From: Candidatus Lindowiibacteriota bacterium
GTDB taxonomy: Bacteria; Lindowbacteria; 2-12-FULL-62-27
DNA length: 8,696 bases
Assembly: GCA_023249255.1 (NCBI GenBank)
Contig: JAHFCY010000143.1
Location: 1 to 8,696 of the forward strand
Direction of reading: 5' to 3'
In this document: positions 5,775 through 8,696 of the stretch, piece after piece
How positions within the stretch are numbered: the first letter of the stretch is position 1
Layout of the letters: each line of letters begins with the position of its first letter
Translations under genes and position numbers: made by a program
Notes under the pieces: model-generated
Database searches by the model: none
What the model was told of the DNA's origin: nothing
The model's input: only the letters and a program-made list of their open reading frames with translations

Positions 5775-5948
5775 TTACGCGAGCGGGTTGTCAGACAGAT
5801 CAGACGGGCCGAGAAGCCGACGGATGACCTCGGCGGCGCCTTTTTTGTAGACAGTCACGCAGACAAGCTCTCCGGACGGATCGATCACCGCCCAGAAGCG
5901 GCCGTAGGATTCGATTTTGTATTCGCTGGTGGCGATAGCCGTGGTCAT
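5775..5948 (-). CDS. small conserved-looking protein, 57 residues
   Basis: The protein begins MTTAIATSEYKIESYGRFWA, continues VIDPSGELVCVTVYKKGAAEVIRRLL and ends in SDNPLA. ATG 5948 overlaps the nuclease stop as ATGA, which implies translational coupling. A Tyr/Phe/Trp-rich beta-strand pattern followed by a basic helix (KKGAAEVIRRLL) suggests a compact alpha/beta fold. I recall similar short proteins with a YGRFWAV...LVCVTVYKKGA core as unannotated ORFs in phages and bacteria, but cannot name a family. A strand turn around DPSG and the position directly after the nuclease raise the possibility of a nuclease partner or modulator. Confidence 0.8.
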   Translation of the reverse strand: MTTAIATSEYKIESYGRFWAVIDPSGELVCVTVYKKGAAEVIRRLLGPSDLSDNPLA

Positions 5949-6715
5949 TCCAATTCACCCCCGTTTGCCGCGTAAGTCGGAAGCGTCTTGCCGAGGCAGA
6001 GATTGCGGAACTCGCACCAGCCGCAAGCAGGCGTGATGTTGCGGGGGAAGATTCCGGCTCTGACCGCTTTGCCGACCTGATTGATCGTCTGGACCAGATG
6101 GTCGAAATGCTCTTTGGTTCGGATCGTGCGAAGTTCCATGAGCTGGCCTTTCGGGAACTTCTTGGTCGGTTTCACGATCACGCGGTAGATGACTTCGATC
6201 GGGCCGGAGAGTTTCTTTTCGAAGGCCAGGCCGAATGCGTAGACGCTGGGTTGGATCTGCAGGTCCGCCTGTGGCTGTGACCATGCGCGTTTGGAGGTCT
6301 TGATTTCGAGAACGGTCTTGCCTTCGACCATCGCGTCGACCGTTCCGGTCAGCACCACGTTGTTGCCGTCGATCTGGAACGGAGTTTCGACCGCGGTGAT
6401 TTTGAGCGGGACTGCTTGCTCGTGATAGGTCGTAACAAGCGTTCGGACCAAGTCGTTGATTTCGGCCGCCGACAATTCGTTGTCATATTCCTTGCTGGTG
6501 GCGGCGTCGACCGAGAGGGAGGATTCGGTCAAGGCGTCCTGCAAGGATTTGCCGATGTGGATGGCTTCTACGCCGGCGTGGGTGGCCGTGCCGACGATGA
6601 AGAACGTGTGGTTCGGCGAGGGCACCTGGTCGATGTAACGCAGGCGGAATTTCTGCGGACAAGACAGGTAGGCGGTGATCTTGCTTGCGGAAAGATAGAC
6701 TTTTCCGTTGTTCAA
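5945..6715 (-). CDS. PD-(D/E)XK exonuclease of Cas4/AddB/RecB type with Fe-S cluster
   Basis: This is a predicted single-strand or end-resecting DNA nuclease. With TTG 6715 as start (256 residues), the core is H46 (GTATHAG), D127 (TGTVDAM), E137-x-K139 (VLEIKTSK) and a Q155-x-x-x-Y159 motif. C19 (LSCPQKF) together with C231, C234 and C240 (ACGWCEFRNLC) gives the four cysteines that bind a 4Fe-4S cluster in Cas4 and AddB nucleases. No helicase motifs are present, so it is a stand-alone nuclease. TTG is chosen because AAGGAG lies 8 bases upstream; the GTG at 6724 overlaps that ribosome binding site. It is placed between the SSB-like gene and a coupled 57-residue gene. With no cas genes or CRISPR array nearby, a phage recombination role is likelier than spacer acquisition. 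Confidence 0.9.
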   Translation of the reverse strand: MNNGKVYLSASKITAYLSCPQKFRLRYIDQVPSPNHTFFIVGTATHAGVEAIHIGKSLQDALTESSLSVDAATSKEYDNELSAAEINDLVRTLVTTYHEQAVPLKITAVETPFQIDGNNVVLTGTVDAMVEGKTVLEIKTSKRAWSQPQADLQIQPSVYAFGLAFEKKLSGPIEVIYRVIVKPTKKFPKGQLMELRTIRTKEHFDHLVQTINQVGKAVRAGIFPRNITPACGWCEFRNLCLGKTLPTYAANGGELE

Positions 6716-6776
6716 GTCGATCACTCCTTTTCAAACAACCATGCGAGGGATGGAACCTCGACGGCTGTGGGATGTT

Positions 6777-6791
6777 CCCCGCAACGCGGGG
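6777..6791. repeat. short GC hairpin between the SSB-like and nuclease genes
   Basis: CCCCGC and GCGGGG form a perfect 6-base stem with loop AAC. A T-rich run (TTTGTCTTTCTT, 6792-6803) follows it on the plus strand, the opposite strand from the flanking genes. As minus-strand RNA it has no U-tract and may protect or process the transcript. A second weak stem, CGAGG/CCTCG, lies at about 6744-6760. Confidence 0.5.
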
Positions 6792-6801
6792 TTTGTCTTT
6801 C

Positions 6802-7722
6802 TTAGAACGGGACGTTGTCGTCTGCGGCGACGCCGGCGTGGGCGAGTTCGCCGTTTTTGGCTTCGACGACTTTCTTCTTGAGCGCGTCGATGAGCCTGGA
6901 GATTTTGAAGCTGGAGAGCGACGGCAAGGCGTAGACGTGGCCTTTGCAAAGCTCCTTGATCGTCGACTCGACGAAGTCGTTGGCGTTGGTCTCGCCGGTC
7001 AGGCGGCCGAGTTGGTTGATCAGCGACTCGGCGTAGGAAAGTTGGCGAGGCTGGGCGAGGACGAATGCCTTCTTCGGAGTCCGCGCCTCGCTGCTTGACG
7101 AACGCTGGCTGCGGTCAACCTGTGCGACGAGTTCAAGGGCTTTGTCGATGATCTCGGACGCGTGGCCTTTGCTCAGGTCTGCGAAGAACGAGCCGTCGAG
7201 GCCGACCACGTTGTCGAGCAGTTGGCCTGTGGACTTTTCGTAGCGCCGCGAGAGTTTTTCGTAAAGGCTGACTTGCGCGGGGCTCGCGGGATCATCCGGG
7301 CGTTTGACGGACTTTTTTCCGCCGTTGCCATTGCCGTTGCCGTTGGGTTTGGCAACAGTCGCGGCGGGTTTCGGAGCCGGGGATGGAGTTGACGCCGCGG
7401 GGGAGACCGGTGCCGTCTTTGTTTCGGCGACCGTTACCGCTTTCGTCTCCGTCTGGGCCGGTGCGGATTTTGGTTTGCCTGCCAAATCGTCGAGCTCCGC
7501 CTGAACTTCGAGCGGCGGTGTGCCGACCTGGGACGAGGGTTCGTTCCGATGGATCGCATGCACAACGGCCTTTTCACATTCGGCCATGAGTTCGTGCGCG
7601 ATCTTGGTGGCGTCCGAGAGCGCCGCGCCCTCGAACATCTTGTCGATCGAGACGCTGTAAAATGCGTGCTCGCCGTAGTCACCAAGATTGACGCGGCGAG
7701 CATAGGTGGTGTGGACTTTCAT
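6802..7722 (-). CDS. putative phage single-stranded DNA-binding-like protein with SSB-type acidic tail
   Basis: The 306-residue protein has three parts. Residues 1-60 contain TYARRVNLGDYGEHAFYSV and a helix with C49, a pattern I associate with small phage proteins bearing an NLG(D/N)Y motif. Residues about 62-146 are a disordered Pro/Ala/Thr linker ending in alternating Asn-Gly. Residues 147-197 and 222-285 are two similar helical units, each with a Q-x-x-x-Y-x-x-L-like start (PAQVSLYEKL, PRQLSYAESL) and a helix ending IID/LID-AL. The last six residues, DDNVPF, mimic the bacterial SSB tip DDDIPF, which recruits SSB-binding partners. ATG 7722 has AGGAGG 10 bases upstream. The frame is open to 7974, but that part crosses a terminator-like hairpin. 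Start of the SSB-nuclease-DUF932 run. Function is inferred from tail, architecture and context. Confidence 0.7.
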   Translation of the reverse strand: MKVHTTYARRVNLGDYGEHAFYSVSIDKMFEGAALSDATKIAHELMAECEKAVVHAIHRNEPSSQVGTPPLEVQAELDDLAGKPKSAPAQTETKAVTVAETKTAPVSPAASTPSPAPKPAATVAKPNGNGNGNGGKKSVKRPDDPASPAQVSLYEKLSRRYEKSTGQLLDNVVGLDGSFFADLSKGHASEIIDKALELVAQVDRSQRSSSSEARTPKKAFVLAQPRQLSYAESLINQLGRLTGETNANDFVESTIKELCKGHVYALPSLSSFKISRLIDALKKKVVEAKNGELAHAGVAADDNVPF

Positions 7723-7847
7723 GGGTCTCAAACCTCCTGCTTTTGTGGATTTTTCGCGCCATGCGCGAGTTGTGGAAACGAGTGGTTGATCTATGTCGAG
7801 AGATTTCAGAAGATTGCGACGAAACGCCGCACGCCCCCCTGTTTGGA

Positions 7848-7881
7848 ATAAAAACCGGCGGTGCGGAGGGGACGCCGCCGG
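7848..7881 (-). terminator. terminator-like hairpin upstream of the SSB-like gene
   Basis: CCGGCGG (minus strand, 7881-7875) pairs with CCGCCGG (7861-7855), with one mismatch and a further G-C pair inside. UUUUUAUU follows (7854-7847). It would end transcripts coming from the right, 126 bases before the SSB-like start codon, leaving room for a promoter that I could not identify. Confidence 0.65.
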
Positions 7882-7960
7882 ATGATGGATATAAGGCAGT
7901 GACCCCGCACTCATGAGGCGCGCCAATATGAACGAATGTGAGCGCGGGGCTATATATGTT

Positions 7961-8007
7961 CCGGAGGGCCGCACGGGTGGGAGATGTGCGGGATGCCCGC
8001 CCTCCGG
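7961..8007. repeat. nested inverted repeat CCGGAGGGC...GCCCTCCGG
   Basis: A perfect 9-base outer stem (7961-7969 with 7999-8007) encloses an inner stem of CGCAC/GTGCG (7970-7974 with 7986-7990). No U-tract follows on either strand, so it is not a terminator. Confidence 0.75.
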
Positions 8008-8031
8008 GTTGTAGGAATTGCGAGGCGCTTA

Positions 8032-8107
8032 GAGCGTGGGTACGATCGGGAGAGTATGTGTTTGAGGTTACGCCCTCATCACACGACGTGGACTTCCGAC
8101 CACGCTC
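8032..8107. repeat. multi-stem inverted repeat, possible structured RNA
   Basis: The outer stem GAGCGTGG/CCACGCTC (8 pairs, 8032-8039 with 8100-8107) is followed by TCGG/CCGA (8046-8049 with 8096-8099). The innermost part is GTGT/ACAC plus TGAGG/CCTCA (8058-8067 with 8074-8084), closing a TTACGC loop. Stacked stems of this kind exceed what one short palindrome would give by chance, though no known RNA family is recognised. Confidence 0.55.
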
Positions 8108-8112
8108 ACCGC

Positions 8113-8160
8113 TCCCTCCTTCGCCGGAATGCGCTTTGCGCTTCTGCGGGCTACGGAGGG
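8113..8160. repeat. CCCTCC...GGAGGG hairpin, possible dispersed repeat
   Basis: CCCTCC-TTC-GCC pairs with GGC-TAC-GGAGGG around a symmetrical internal loop, and an inner GCGC-TTT-GCGC stem sits at the tip. The phrase CCTCCTTCGCC...CTACGGAGG resembles dispersed repeats I recall from several environmental bacterial genomes, which cannot be confirmed here. Confidence 0.55.
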
Positions 8161-8334
8161 TCGTCGCGGTGTTTTTACAAGTCCTGTCCGTCGGACTGTG
8201 TTATTTGCACGACCCGTTTGGGGATGAAGCTCGGTAATCAACGCCGGCGAGTCACGCCTTGTTGCCGTGATCTTCCGGAGTTGCCGTCCCTGGTAGGACG
8301 TTTTTGACCTGCTTGTTTTTGAATTGAATGTTTG

Positions 8335-8382
8335 CCGCGAATGAAAAGCGGCTGATCACGAACGTGACAGCCGCTTTCGCGG
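8335..8382 (-). terminator. long hairpin, terminator-like on the minus strand
   Basis: AAAGCGGCTG (8345-8354) pairs with CAGCCGCTTT (8368-8377), with an inner TCAC/GTGA tip and outer CCGCG/CGCGG arms (8335-8339, 8378-8382). On the minus strand the main stem is followed by UUUUCAUU, a weak U-tract. A second perfect hairpin, GGCGATG/CATCGCC (8381-8387 with 8394-8400), abuts it. Confidence 0.55.
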
Positions 8383-8556
8383 CGATGTTTTCACATCGCC
8401 GGAGTCAGGTGGGGGTTCAGTCGGCATTGGGGTCGGCCGTCCGTGGCATTCGGCGTACAGGAGGTACGCCGCCAGACTGCCAAGGAGGGCAATGATGCGA
8501 TTGTGACGAGCCGCCGACCGACGAACGGACACCGCCAGCGAGCGGACGACGGACAT
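8356..8556 (-). CDS. doubtful small membrane protein, 66 residues
   Basis: This open frame encodes a basic N-terminus, a single hydrophobic segment (about 21-36, IIALLGSLAAYLLYA) and a Pro-rich tail ending in a basic run (PRKRLSRS). It is the best frame in the right end of the window, and its stop falls within a minus-strand terminator-like hairpin, which would fit a real gene end. Against it, ATG 8556 has no recognisable ribosome binding site, the C-terminal 17 codons are hairpin DNA, and high GC gives long chance frames. No family is recognised. Confidence 0.3.
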   Translation of the reverse strand: MSVVRSLAVSVRRSAARHNRIIALLGSLAAYLLYAECHGRPTPMPTEPPPDSGDVKTSPRKRLSRS

Positions 8557-8601
8557 GAGGGCGATCGGACGTCGCCGTGATGTCAGGTGTCAGGAACGGA
8601 C
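8526..8601. repeat. cluster of CGGAC pentamers and a tandem TGTCAGG
   Basis: CGGAC occurs at 8526, 8543, 8550, 8566 and 8597 on the plus strand, and TGTCAGG is repeated head-to-tail at 8581-8594. The stretch 8557-8696 holds no gene I can support. The cluster could be iteron-like, but the unit is short and the spacing irregular. Confidence 0.35.
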
Positions 8602-8696
8602 GACGCCGAGAGGCCGAATGCCGTCGCCGGGAGCGGGACGGTGCCGTGAGGACGCGGCGGCGAAGTCGCTCCGCTGGCAGGCTTCCCGCGTGCGCG

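Larger units (their letters stand above)
7882..8334. other. gene-poor stretch with nested inverted repeats
   Basis: I find no convincing gene here. Instead there are successive long inverted repeats. CCCCGCACTCA/TGAGCGCGGGG lies at 7903-7913/7939-7949 with one mismatch. CCGGAGGGC/GCCCTCCGG lies at 7961-7969/7999-8007, enclosing CGCAC/GTGCG. GAGCGTGG/CCACGCTC lies at 8032-8039/8100-8107, enclosing two inner stems. A CCCTCC/GGAGGG hairpin lies at 8113-8160. The block lies upstream of the early gene run, where an origin, leader or regulatory RNA could be placed. Its role is unknown. Confidence 0.6.

Noticed and set aside
6722-6724. GTG as start of the nuclease gene
   Set aside because: It overlaps the ribosome binding site AAGGAG; TTG 6715 is spaced 8 bases.
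6777-6803. Terminator for the SSB-like gene
   Set aside because: The T-rich run follows the stem on the opposite strand and overlaps the stop codon; on the gene's strand there is no U-tract.
7723-7974. N-terminal extension of the SSB-like protein
   Set aside because: The extension crosses a terminator-like hairpin and reads like non-coding sequence; ATG 7722 has a strong AGGAGG.
7928-8014. 28-residue plus-strand peptide with four cysteines starting at ATG 7928
   Set aside because: There is no ribosome binding site, and the frame overlaps two inverted repeats.
7903-8107. Retron-type non-coding RNA
   Set aside because: There is no reverse transcriptase in the window and no recognisable msr/msd features beyond inverted repeats.
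7984-8307. Cys-rich plus-strand frame (CFYKSCPSDCVIC) suggesting a zinc-binding protein
   Set aside because: It runs through two of the inverted-repeat structures, has no good ribosome binding site at its first start, and its composition looks like translated repeat DNA.
8409-8695. Minus-strand frame open from the right edge to a stop near 8409
   Set aside because: Its Arg/Pro/Ser-rich translation and lack of motifs fit a chance open frame in GC-rich DNA.

Overview
The window reads as a segment of a tailed-phage or prophage genome from a GC-rich bacterium. Four plus-strand genes on the left (about 38-3030) are late-type genes: a terminase large subunit followed by a tightly coupled lysis cassette (T7-lysozyme-type amidase, GTA-type holin, small coiled-coil membrane protein). 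The genes on the right (about 7722 down to 3066) are all on the minus strand and look like an early, DNA-metabolism block: a candidate single-stranded DNA-binding protein with an SSB-like acidic tail, a Cas4/AddB-type PD-(D/E)XK nuclease with four iron-sulfur cysteines, a 57-residue conserved-looking protein, and a DUF932 (phage/plasmid-like) protein. Several small unknowns follow, then a HigBA-type toxin-antitoxin pair. The two blocks converge at about 3030/3066. No integrase, att site, tRNA, rRNA or CRISPR array is visible, so free phage and prophage cannot be told apart.

The host cannot be named. Strong AGGAGG-type ribosome binding sites and one near-consensus sigma-70 promoter indicate a bacterial host. 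A tandem GTTCAAA heptamer array inside the terminase gene and a CCCTCC...GGAGGG hairpin resemble dispersed repeats that I recall from some environmental bacterial genomes. That is a recollection, not a search result.

Layout: 1-37 possible 3' end of an upstream gene; 89-1714 terminase; 1695-2300 amidase; 2297-2764 holin; 2761-3030 XhlA-like protein; 3066-3410 and 3407-3766 antitoxin and toxin (minus), with a promoter and palindromic operator at 3783-3811; 3906-4103 small AbiEi-N-terminus-like protein (minus) whose ribosome binding site lies in a hairpin; 4163-4372 and 4359-4661 unknown proteins (minus); 4752-5699 DUF932; 5775-5948 small protein; 5945-6715 nuclease; 6802-7722 SSB-like protein. 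From 7723 to 8355 I see no convincing gene. That stretch is filled with nested inverted repeats. From 8356 to 8696 there is one doubtful small membrane-protein ORF and a cluster of short repeats.

The most interesting points are as follows. (1) The SSB-like protein, nuclease and DUF932 protein are arranged like a phage recombination module, in which DUF932 takes the place usually held by an annealing protein. (2) Terminator-like hairpins sit only tens of bases upstream of the start codons of two genes, with no room for a promoter between, which suggests attenuation, antitermination or transcript processing. (3) There is a structured non-coding block at about 7848-8400. (4) Two in-frame insertions sit in loops of the terminase.
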